Below, piece by piece: positions 22,151-27,146 of a stretch of 27,773 nucleotides of DNA. This DNA is from a virus, in the IMG/VR virus record IMGVR_UViG_3300025890_002947, positions 1-27,773 of that record; one strand, given 5' to 3'. The notes beneath the pieces are model-generated. The model was not told the DNA's origin, did not search any database, and saw nothing but the letters and a program-made list of their open reading frames with translations. The translations under genes were made by a program, and so were the position numbers. Position 1 is the first letter of the stretch. Every line of letters starts with the position of its first letter.

Positions 22151-22343
22151 GAAGATTGCAACAGTACAAAGCACACACTATGTTGATAGAGATGAGCTTA
22201 CCTACGTAAGTAAGCAAACGTATGCAGTTGATTTATACATTGATGGTAGATTTTACAAACGTAAACTACTTCCAGGTAAGAGTGAACACTATGCAATCTC
22301 AATGGCTGAGAACTGGGAAAATGGAGTCTTGAAAGATGCCTAA
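22143..22343 (+). CDS. Small phage protein, unknown function
   Basis: A 66-residue basic protein: MSKKIATVQSTHYVDRDELT, VSKQTYAVDLYIDGRFYKRK and a C-terminal KSEHYAISMAENWENGVL helix. The YAVDLYIDGRFYKRKLLP segment reads as a beta-hairpin. Overlaps both neighbours by 8 bases. Not recognised. Confidence 0.6.
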   Translation: MSKKIATVQSTHYVDRDELTYVSKQTYAVDLYIDGRFYKRKLLPGKSEHYAISMAENWENGVLKDA

Positions 22344-22524
22344 GTTTGTATCAATGAAGAAGTCTGGAAAGTTTGAACAACGATGGTTTCATCCAGAGTT
22401 AGAGAGGAAATACTATGAAAACAAGAGCGCACAAGATACTTTTCGAGAAGGGGTCCCCTTATGGGCATCGTATCGAACAGACAAAGAAGGAAAAGTCCGA
22501 CTCGAAGAAACTTACAACGAATGA
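22336..22524 (+). CDS. Small basic protein (62 aa), unknown function
   Basis: Product MPKFVSMKKSGKFEQRWFHP followed by ELERKYYENKSAQDTFREGV and a charged end. GGAG lies nine bases before the ATG at 22336, and the gene overlaps its neighbours by 8 and 110 bases. The long overlap with the next gene means that one of the two may not be translated; ribosome sites support both. Unrecognised. Confidence 0.5.
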   Translation: MPKFVSMKKSGKFEQRWFHPELERKYYENKSAQDTFREGVPLWASYRTDKEGKVRLEETYNE

Positions 22525-22624
22525 TATTCTGGAGGAAGAGTATTACTACGACCACGAACCAGAAGAGGACTACTACGAACCAACTGAGTACGACGAGTGG
22601 CAGAGTTATGACCCAGATTGCTAG
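22415..22624 (+). CDS. Small protein with acidic Tyr-rich tail (69 aa)
   Basis: Basic N-terminus (MKTRAHKILFEKGSPYGHRI, then EQTKKEKSDSKKL) and a strongly acidic, Tyr-rich C-terminus (ILEEEYYYDHEPEEDYYEPT and on). The ATG at 22415 has GAGG eight bases upstream. The opposite charges of the two halves suggest disorder or DNA mimicry by the tail; neither is established. The frame overlaps 22336-22524. Confidence 0.55.
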   Translation: MKTRAHKILFEKGSPYGHRIEQTKKEKSDSKKLTTNDILEEEYYYDHEPEEDYYEPTEYDEWQSYDPDC

Positions 22625-22641
22625 AAAAGAGATGAGAGAGA

Positions 22642-23163
22642 ATGGACAACTCGTTTAATCGAGAGTATTATCAGGCAAAGAATCATCAGTACCTGCTGAT
22701 ACACAAGTCAGGTTCAAGCAGTGTTCGAGAGGCTTTTGATTTTGAATATGAAGCAACTTCACTTCCTGTACCTGGCAAAATAGTTTGGACTGTGATTCGA
22801 GATCCGGTAGAAAGATTCTACTCAGGATTGCAATACGACTCGATGCGAGTAGGAGTTTTAGGTTCTCCAAACTGGGAACGCATTTTTACAGAAGTTTCAC
22901 TGGAGCAGCGAGGAGGCGGTAAGATACCTCACACAATTCCACAAAGTTTGTACGTTCTGAATCAGCCTGTCAATGTTTTTGTACATTTGAAAGATCTTGA
23001 TGCTTTTCTTCGTATACACGGAGCTTCAAGTATTCACAAGAATGTGTCTGCAGGAACCCCGCCGCGATTGCACGAAGAAACAGTAAAAGCACTACACGCG
23101 TTTGACAATTATTACTTTAGCAAGATTAAGTTCTGGCGATGGGAATATGGAGCAATATTTTAA
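22642..23163 (+). CDS. Sulfotransferase-like protein
   Basis: A 173-residue P-loop-like protein. Seen: YLLIHKSGSSSVREAF (about 17-32), which corresponds to the 5'-phosphosulfate (PAPS) loop of sulfotransferases, and WTVIRDPVERFYSGL (about 49-63), the 3'-phosphate-binding element (R53, D54, P55). The rest fits a compact sulfotransferase fold, short compared with typical family members (about 250 residues or more). PAPS would come from the host. It may modify a phage or host glycan, perhaps acting with the glycosyltransferase and oxygenase upstream; this is inference. Confidence 0.7.
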   Translation: MDNSFNREYYQAKNHQYLLIHKSGSSSVREAFDFEYEATSLPVPGKIVWTVIRDPVERFYSGLQYDSMRVGVLGSPNWERIFTEVSLEQRGGGKIPHTIPQSLYVLNQPVNVFVHLKDLDAFLRIHGASSIHKNVSAGTPPRLHEETVKALHAFDNYYFSKIKFWRWEYGAIF

Positions 23164-23336
23164 TGAAATTTACAGTACGCCACACAAGTGATGACTTATG
23201 GGTAGAAAAAGAAGTCCAGCTGGATACTTTGATGGAGTTCATGAACTTTGTCAAGAAGTCTGGATATTCAGTCATAGTACATGACTACAGTGATAAACCC
23301 GCAATTTTGGAAATATACGATGATTGGAGAGAATAA
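23163..23336 (+). CDS. Small phage protein (57 aa), unknown function
   Basis: Starts at an ATG sharing one base with the sulfotransferase stop (TAATG). Product MKFTVRHTSDDLWVEKEVQL, then a helix (DTLMEFMNFVKKSG), then a strand (YSVIVHDYSDKPAILEIYDD). This beta-alpha-beta pattern is common in small phage proteins of unknown role. Coupled to its neighbours on the plus-strand operon. Confidence 0.6.
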   Translation: MKFTVRHTSDDLWVEKEVQLDTLMEFMNFVKKSGYSVIVHDYSDKPAILEIYDDWRE

Positions 23337-23338
23337 CC

Positions 23339-23437
23339 ATGCCTTTAGAAGTAAAACTGTTTTTAATTATGATGACTCTATTTGGAATTATGTGCGCTAT
23401 GGCACTTTGGCTTGTGTACTTGGAATCTCGTTCATAG
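23339..23437 (+). CDS. Tiny membrane protein (32 aa)
   Basis: Product begins MPLEVKLFLIMMTLFGIMCA and ends LWLVYLESRS: one hydrophobic helix spanning about residues 6-28. GGAG lies eleven bases before the ATG, and the gene begins two bases after the previous stop. It is the last gene of the plus-strand operon before the structured RNA at 23448. Function unknown. Confidence 0.5.
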   Translation: MPLEVKLFLIMMTLFGIMCAMALWLVYLESRS

Positions 23438-23447
23438 ACCCACCAAT

Positions 23448-23540
23448 AAGGATACTCCTTCGATAAGCCGTACTATCCTAGGCTATAGTAGCCTCCTCTG
23501 ACATAACCTTTGCAAGGGTTAGTTAGGGAGTGTCCTTTTT
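23448..23540 (+). terminator. Branched RNA structure with U-tract, end of the plus-strand operon
   Basis: AAGGATACTCC (23448-23458) pairs over a long distance with GGAGTGTCCTT (23527-23537), 11 pairs including one G-U, immediately followed by a T-run (23536-23540). Inside lie two hairpins: AGGCT-AGCCT (23480-23494) and TAACCTT-TGCA-AGGGTTA (23504-23521). AAGGA-TAC-TCCTT at the left arm can also fold on itself, competing with the long stem. It may be a terminator of unusual size or a structured 3' element. Confidence 0.6.
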
Positions 23541-23600
23541 AATGGGCCTATTCTGTAACCCCGCCGTAACCACACTTTCGATACATGAGAAAAATAGTTC

Positions 23601-23629
23601 TTTTCATCTGCCAAAAAGTGTGGTATAAT
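23601..23629 (+). promoter_or_regulatory. Possible promoter without downstream ORF
   Basis: TTTTCA (23601-23606), 17 bases, TATAAT (23624-23629). The -10 is perfect, the -35 weak (4 of 6). No ORF with a ribosome site follows on the plus strand before the minus-strand gene at 23996, which suggests a noncoding transcript. Confidence 0.5.
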
Positions 23630-23635
23630 TTATAC

Positions 23636-23840
23636 TAAATTGATATACAATGAAGTCAATATTTAACCTGAATGTGAGCGATGGTGTTTCGAAGATATTT
23701 GTGCGTTAATCACTCTCGAAGCGTTAGCGAGAGAGAGTGAGTACCCACTATATTATCGAGAGTGATATCAAGCTCACACTAATAAGAAATAACCACGCAT
23801 AATCTAAAATAAAGTCCGACTAATCAATAATGGTCGGATA
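23636..23840 (+). ncRNA. Candidate structured noncoding RNA with alternative pairings
   Basis: Gene-free stretch after the promoter at 23601. Outer pairing TGTGAGC (23673-23679) with GCTCACA (23772-23778). Inside, TCACTCTCG (23710-23718) can pair either with CGAGAGTGA at 23757-23765 (nine perfect pairs) or with a GAGAGTGA at 23733-23740 close by. A further small hairpin TCCGAC/GTCGGA lies at 23815-23838. Two exclusive partners for one strand look like a switch or attenuator. The 3' end is not defined; no U-tract terminator is seen on this strand. Confidence 0.4.
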
Positions 23841-23942
23841 ATCAAATACGGTCTAACGACCCCGCAAACACTTCAAACAAGTGAGTACAACTCTCAAAAA
23901 AATTCCCACAATTATGCCCAACCGCAAAAAACCAACAGGCAC

Positions 23943-23989
23943 AAAAAAGCCCCGTTTCTTTACGTTAATTTTCGTAAATTCGAGGCTTT
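23943..23989 (-). terminator. Rho-independent terminator after the 23996 gene
   Basis: Minus strand: a nine-pair stem AAAGCCTCG with CGGGGCTTT (one G-U pair), extended by an inner six-pair TTTACG/CGTAAA helix, then TTTTTTGT. It lies immediately after the stop of the 23996-24304 gene. Confidence 0.85.
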
Positions 23990-23995
23990 AGTGTC

Positions 23996-24304
23996 TTAAA
24001 TTATGGAATCTAGAAGGTATTTTAATGCAGCTTTAGGAGACTTTTCCAACCCCGCTATAAACCTACTTTCTATTTCGAGTTTTTCAGCTATTTGAATTAC
24101 TAGCTCTTCTTTCGTTACGGGGTCTTCACCAGTTTTTGTTTTGTATGACTGGCGTTGGTATACACCTTCTCTTGCGAGCTTTCCAATTATTGACTTGGTG
24201 CTTTTTTCAAATTCTCGTGCGAGTAGAATTACTGTGTCACGATCGGGGTTACGTTTGTAGCGGTCTATCAGAGTTTCTGTTTGTTCTTTTGTATAATTCG
24301 ACAC
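23996..24304 (-). CDS. HTH protein, paralogue of 24965-25342
   Basis: A 102-residue protein: MSNYTKEQTETLIDRYKRNP, LLAREFEKSTKSIIGKLAREG VYQRQ, then a C-terminal helical part with VTKEELVIQIAEKLE and ALKYLLDSII. The HTH (EKSTKSIIGKLAREGVY) and the following KTKTGE-x-PV-x-K element match the 24965-25342 protein nearly residue by residue, so the two arose by duplication. Likely DNA-binding. Starts with GTG after GAGGAGGAC; shares the promoter at 24654 with the 24327 gene, and a strong terminator follows. Confidence 0.7.
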   Translation of the reverse strand: MSNYTKEQTETLIDRYKRNPDRDTVILLAREFEKSTKSIIGKLAREGVYQRQSYKTKTGEDPVTKEELVIQIAEKLEIESRFIAGLEKSPKAALKYLLDSII

Positions 24305-24326
24305 TCCCGTGTCCTCCTCTTAAATA

Positions 24327-24632
24327 TTAATCACTCTCTTCTAACTTTTGCTTGTCATAATAGTATACTATATCCCCGTCGTCATTGATTGTGGGTTCAA
24401 CAAGTGAAGTGAACTCACACCAGATACGAGGAACATTTTGGTAGTTATTTCGTTTCACAAACTTACTGAAAAGTTTATCAAACATCTGAGTCTTTCCATA
24501 GATATCATTTTCTACTTCAGCCCACTGCTGCCAAATAGCATTTTGTTTTTGTGCCAACTCATTGATTTCTTCAACAAGCCTCCAAGCTTTATTATCTACA
24601 ATGGCTGTATCTAATTTTACTACATTACTCAT
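24327..24632 (-). CDS. Small phage protein, unknown function
   Basis: A 101-residue acidic protein that I do not recognise. N-terminal helices rich in Trp and Gln (NKAWRLVEEINELAQKQNAI, WQQWAEVENDIYGKTQMFDK), then LFSKFVKRNNYQNVPRIWCE and a beta-like acidic end (INDDGDIVYYYDKQKLEESD). The ATG at 24632 follows AAGGAG and is the first gene after the promoter at 24654-24682. It shares a transcript with the HTH gene at 23996. Confidence 0.6.
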   Translation of the reverse strand: MSNVVKLDTAIVDNKAWRLVEEINELAQKQNAIWQQWAEVENDIYGKTQMFDKLFSKFVKRNNYQNVPRIWCEFTSLVEPTINDDGDIVYYYDKQKLEESD

Positions 24633-24653
24633 AAAAGTCTCCTTAGTATTATA

Positions 24654-24682
24654 ATTATACTACTACGAGAAAAAAATGTCAA
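24654..24682 (-). promoter_or_regulatory. Sigma70-type promoter for the 24327-23996 pair
   Basis: Minus strand: TTGACA (24677-24682) and TATAAT (24654-24659), 17-base spacer, with AAGGAG in a short leader before the ATG at 24632. Confidence 0.85.
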
Positions 24683-24706
24683 GAATTTTTTATGGTTTTG
24701 TTGGTA

Positions 24707-24740
24707 TAAAAAAACCCGTCGAAGGTCTCTTCGACGGGTT
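24707..24740 (-). terminator. Strong rho-independent terminator
   Basis: Minus strand: a perfect 12-pair stem AACCCGTCGAAG with CTTCGACGGGTT, a four-base loop AGAC, then a run of T. It ends the transcript coming from 24965-25342 and the gene-free region in between. Confidence 0.92.
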
Positions 24741-24962
24741 GCGGTGACAATGCCAGCCCTTCCCTACCTAGCTACTGTCTGTTTGGCCTTCTATACACAA
24801 GACCTACCCAGGTTACACATTTGTTTATTTTGTTGTTACGAAAAGTTGAGGTAATGCCGAACCACTAACGACCGTAAACCCTTCTTCCGAATGCACTCAA
24901 TTCGACGCTTATTGCATTACAAGCGGTACGGGCTGTCAGGGTACCCCGTACTACCCTGGTCG
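24741..24962 (-). ncRNA. Candidate structured RNA or long 3' UTR with possible pseudoknot
   Basis: This 222-base stretch between the stop of 24965-25342 and the strong terminator has no ORF with a ribosome site on either strand. On the minus strand AGGGTA (24957-24952) can pair with TACCCT (24943-24938), and GTACGGG (24951-24945) with CCCGTAC (24932-24926). The order A-B-A'-B' is that of an H-type pseudoknot; loop 1 would be zero bases unless one pair opens, so the stems may instead be alternatives. Next comes CGCTT/AAGCG (near 24925-24906). I recognise no known RNA family, and no tRNA cloverleaf fits. Confidence 0.4.
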
Positions 24963-24964
24963 GC

Positions 24965-25342
24965 TTATGCAGAGTCAGCCTCCCATGATTCAGCCTCTTG
25001 AAGAGCAGCTAAGCGCGTCAAGGGCTTATCAACTATGCCTTCTATGAAAATTGATAGCTCTACTAAGTCTGACTTGCTTGCCTTTGTAAGGCTGGGTAAG
25101 TCAATCCCCGTTACGGCTTCAATCTTTTCAACAATATCTTGCTTTCGTACAACTGGCTCGCCAGTCTTGGTTACTCGCTCTTGAGCTTGGTAGACACCTT
25201 CTCGAACGAGCTTTGCAATTATAGATCGTGAACTCTTGTTGAAAAGCTCAGCGTACTGATCGACAACAACTCGATTAGGGCAAGCAATGTATGCTTGAAT
25301 GAGAGCATCGGTCATCTCTTGAGTGTAATTTACGTTTTCCAT
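24965..25342 (-). CDS. HTH protein, paralogue of 23996-24304
   Basis: A 125-residue protein: NYTQEMTDALIQAYIACPNR, YAELFNKSSRSIIAKLVREG, VYQAQERVTKTGEPVVRKQDI, then a helical C-terminus ending in an acidic ALQEAESWEADSA. The HTH FNKSSRSIIAKLVREGVY is a close match to FEKSTKSIIGKLAREGVY in the paralogue. The ATG follows AGGGAGAAG; promoter at 25367-25395. A gene-free 3' region and strong terminator follow, so it forms its own transcription unit. Probable transcription or genome-organisation factor. Confidence 0.7.
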   Translation of the reverse strand: MENVNYTQEMTDALIQAYIACPNRVVVDQYAELFNKSSRSIIAKLVREGVYQAQERVTKTGEPVVRKQDIVEKIEAVTGIDLPSLTKASKSDLVELSIFIEGIVDKPLTRLAALQEAESWEADSA

Positions 25343-25366
25343 ATCTTCTCCCTAAAGTATGTATAT

Positions 25367-25395
25367 ATTATGAAGGGTTTCATCAAAGATGTCAA
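25367..25395 (-). promoter_or_regulatory. Sigma70-type promoter for the 24965-25342 gene
   Basis: Minus strand: TTGACA (25390-25395) and CATAAT (25367-25372), 17-base spacer, then a leader carrying AGGGAGAAG before the ATG at 25342. Confidence 0.8.
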
Positions 25396-25415
25396 CAATT
25401 ATTTTTGTGCTGGTA

Positions 25416-25571
25416 CTAATCTTCACCAGGCGTTGTATTGCACCACCACTCAATATCAGCGGGGTCGCAGCCCATGGTGGCCAAGTATCTTACTACATCA
25501 TCCTTCGTTATGCCTTCGAGCATCATGCCACCAGCAACTGTTAGAATCTCAAATCTTTCTTCACTTAGCAT
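25416..25571 (-). CDS. Small phage protein (51 aa), unknown function
   Basis: Likely starts at the ATG at 25571, which overlaps the end of the metallopeptidase gene and follows AAGGAG; the longer frame to 25613 lies inside that gene. Product MLSEERFEILTVAGGMMLEG, then ITKDDVVRYLATMGCDPADI and a short WWCNTTPGED end. It looks like a small helical domain. Not recognised. Confidence 0.55.
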   Translation of the reverse strand: MLSEERFEILTVAGGMMLEGITKDDVVRYLATMGCDPADIEWWCNTTPGED

Positions 25572-25960
25572 ATTTCTAGCTCCTTCTCGTATTGTTCGGC
25601 TTCGTGCTCCCAAGGCTGTTCTTCATAGTCAGCGTATCTCCAGGCATCACTACCAAGCCACTTAAAGCTATTTGTAAGTTCACCTCGAAGAAACTGCTTG
25701 ACATGAACCATCTCGTGTGCTACAGTCTTAGTAAGCGCATCAAAGTCGTTCTGGTGAAACAGAAACATAGATACTACACGCTTGCTATCTTTTTCACAGT
25801 AGCCGTGATAGGTCTTGCTGCAGTTAAGAAATTGGAAACGTACTTTGCCGCGTATGTCAGTAATATCGAGATCTAACGCTACGAACTCAGCCACATCCAA
25901 TATGTATTGCACCTCTTCAGGTGTCCATTGCTTTTTAACTTTATCTATTATAAATTTCAT
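25565..25960 (-). CDS. HExxH zinc metallopeptidase-like protein
   Basis: A 131-residue protein. Seen: TKTVAHEMVHVKQFLRGEL, an HExxH zinc site (HEMVH) with a helix context as in SprT/gluzincin-like peptidases; and a downstream EQPWEHEAEQYEKEL helix, whose E-x-x-x-E may supply the third ligand. The N-terminal half is beta-rich (VRFQFLNCSKTYHGYC). Phages carry such small proteins widely; the substrate is unknown. I use the ATG at 25960: it lies seven bases after the -10, so it would be leaderless; a longer frame to 25996 would start inside the promoter. Confidence 0.7.
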   Translation of the reverse strand: MKFIIDKVKKQWTPEEVQYILDVAEFVALDLDITDIRGKVRFQFLNCSKTYHGYCEKDSKRVVSMFLFHQNDFDALTKTVAHEMVHVKQFLRGELTNSFKWLGSDAWRYADYEEQPWEHEAEQYEKELEIC

Positions 25961-25967
25961 ATTACAT

Positions 25968-25996
25968 ATTATAAGAGCTTTTACACTGGTTGTCAA
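25968..25996 (-). promoter_or_regulatory. Sigma70-type promoter, leaderless geometry
   Basis: Minus strand: TTGACA (25991-25996) and TATAAT (25968-25973), 17-base spacer. The ATG at 25960 begins seven bases after the -10, so the transcript should begin at or next to the start codon. No Shine-Dalgarno is possible. Confidence 0.85.
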
Positions 25997-26165
25997 CTAT
26001 TTTTTCCAGGTTAGTCGTAAACTAACGCAACTCAATTCCGGGGGGCCCTACGCGGGGTCGGGCGTGTCAAGTTTAATTTGCTGCAATTATCCAAATTTAT
26101 CCATCGTCTGACCCCGCCGAGACTATGTTATCTCGCGCTAAATCGGGCAAACGTGCATAAAGTAC

Positions 26166-26194
26166 TTGACAAATTTTCGAAAAGGCACTATAAT
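26166..26194 (+). promoter_or_regulatory. Tandem consensus promoter 1, GC-rich discriminator
   Basis: TTGACA (26166-26171), 17 bases, TATAAT (26189-26194), followed by CGGCGCGG. A perfect match on the plus strand. The GC-rich discriminator is typical of stringently controlled stable-RNA promoters. No ORF follows before the minus-strand PPK2 gene. Confidence 0.75.
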
Positions 26195-26286
26195 CGGCGC
26201 GGCTTATATTGGAACAATCGGTCTGCCACTTTGGCGCAAAGACCAGGCTTAATTAAAAAAATTTTGTGCGACCCCGTAAAAAAGAC

Positions 26287-26315
26287 TTGACAAAATTCGC
26301 TTGCGCACTTATAAT
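26287..26315 (+). promoter_or_regulatory. Tandem consensus promoter 2, GC-rich discriminator
   Basis: TTGACA (26287-26292), 17 bases, TATAAT (26310-26315), followed by GGCGCC. It shares with promoter 1 the TTGACAAA start, a TTCG, GCAC just before the -10 and a GGCGC discriminator, so the two are probably duplicates 121 bases apart. Confidence 0.75.
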
Positions 26316-26381
26316 GGCGCCTGGCCCACCTTCGGTCTCGCACTTCGGTTTCGCACTGGCGCCCCCGCGCCAAAAATCCCA

Positions 26382-26404
26382 AATGAGAATCGTTCTCATT
26401 TGCC
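26382..26404. promoter_or_regulatory. Fur-box-like palindrome 1
   Basis: Perfect 10-base arms CAAATGAGAA and TTCTCATTTG around TCG. The core TGAGAAT-C-GTTCTCA fits the 7-1-7 layout of Fur operators (TGATAAT-N-ATTATCA) with G/C variants common in gammaproteobacteria. An alternative is an RNA hairpin, since the arms would fold in a transcript from promoter 2 or as the end of PPK2 (GGGATTTTT follows on the minus strand). Confidence 0.5.
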
Positions 26405-26416
26405 CGGCCTGGCCCA

Positions 26417-26439
26417 AATGAGAATCGTTCTCATTTGCC
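26417..26439. promoter_or_regulatory. Fur-box-like palindrome 2
   Basis: Identical to palindrome 1, 35 bases further on. The pair of perfect copies separated by GC-rich DNA suggests a deliberate double operator or twin hairpins rather than chance. Confidence 0.5.
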
Positions 26440-26460
26440 CAAGGTGCCATGTCACATATC

Positions 26461-27078
26461 TTATTGTCCATTTTTGATTTCCTGAACCAATCGTTCCAGT
26501 AAAGTGATGCGCCCAACCCGCTTATCATTGTAATCAATTACAATCCAATCTGTGCCGATGCATTCCTCTTTTGCGAGTGTCATGCGATCAAAAGAGTCGA
26601 GCGCGAGCTTATCGTTAGCGGAAAATTTCCAGTAAACGAGAGGCGATTTTTTGCGCTTGTTCAATCTGTATTGCTGCTCGTCTTTTGAGATTGAAAGGTA
26701 AAATTTAATAACGCGCGTTCCAGATTGTTGTTCCCAATCGCAAACATTCGCTAGAAAATTTTGTGCTTGCGTTTCGCTACACCATGCATTCACGCGCTGT
26801 ACCAGTGCGCGGCTATACCATGAGCGATCAAAAAATCGAACCTGCCCTCGCTCTGGTAACCGTTTATTCCAATAGCCAAACCAATTTTTCATAGCTCGCT
26901 TGCTAGGCTTTTTTGAATGTTCAATTGAGAATAGATTCGGTGGCAGATATTTTGTGATCATTTTAATTGTGCCGCTTTTTCCTGCCGAGTCCCTGCCCTC
27001 GAAGACAATAGCGAGCGAGTCGTTATTATTCTCAACCAAACGGTTCAATTCTGCTAGTAATTTTTTCTTGCTAGGCAT
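26461..27078 (-). CDS. ppk2: Polyphosphate kinase 2 family protein
   Basis: A 205-residue P-loop kinase. Seen: Walker A FEGRDSAGKSG (26-36, K34), the RFFDRSWYSRALV stretch (81-93, D84, R85) equivalent to the PPK2 FDRSWYNR motif, LSISKDEQQYRLNKR (128-142), PLVYWKFSANDK (146-157) like the WK-x-S-x-x-D element, and DWIVIDYNDKRVGRITLLE at the end. Known: PPK2 enzymes phosphorylate nucleoside mono- or diphosphates using polyphosphate or the reverse. It is shorter than many members, lacking an N-terminal extension. ATG 27078 follows GAGG; an upstream terminator (27102-27130) separates it from 27147. Substrate and direction cannot be told from sequence. Confidence 0.88.
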   Translation of the reverse strand: MPSKKKLLAELNRLVENNNDSLAIVFEGRDSAGKSGTIKMITKYLPPNLFSIEHSKKPSKRAMKNWFGYWNKRLPERGQVRFFDRSWYSRALVQRVNAWCSETQAQNFLANVCDWEQQSGTRVIKFYLSISKDEQQYRLNKRKKSPLVYWKFSANDKLALDSFDRMTLAKEECIGTDWIVIDYNDKRVGRITLLERLVQEIKNGQ

Positions 27079-27101
27079 TTTTGTAATCCTCAGTTTATGG
27101 T

Positions 27102-27130
27102 AAAAAAATTTGGCCGCCTAAACGGCCAAA
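27102..27130 (-). terminator. Rho-independent terminator
   Basis: Minus strand: TTTGGCCG pairs with CGGCCAAA around TTTAGG, then a run of seven T. It terminates the 27147-27756 transcript just upstream of PPK2. Confidence 0.88.
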
Positions 27131-27146
27131 GGGGTCATGTCACTTT

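Larger units (their letters stand above)
25997..26460. other. Gene-free regulatory region (464 bases)
   Basis: No ORF with a ribosome site lies here on either strand. It holds two consensus promoters, two Fur-box-like palindromes (own entries), a small inverted repeat GTTAGT-CGTAA-ACTAAC near 26011, tandem 13-base repeats around 26330-26355 (TTCGGTCTCGCAC, TTCGGTTTCGCAC), and two GGCGCC blocks (26316-26321 and near 26358) that could pair at the head of the second promoter's transcript. Base composition is patchier than elsewhere, with GC-rich islands. Confidence 0.6.

Noticed and set aside
22461-22658. 65-codon plus-strand ORF overlapping 22415-22624
   Set aside because: Thr/Arg-rich shadow frame; the two neighbouring frames have ribosome sites and sensible boundaries.
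24741-24962. Possible tRNA because of GGTTCGG near 24855 on the minus strand
   Set aside because: No acceptor stem, anticodon arm or CCA can be placed around it.
26195-26460. Possible rRNA or tRNA operon downstream of the tandem promoters
   Set aside because: No rRNA leader, 16S start or tRNA cloverleaf is seen in the 140 bases after promoter 2 before the PPK2 gene.
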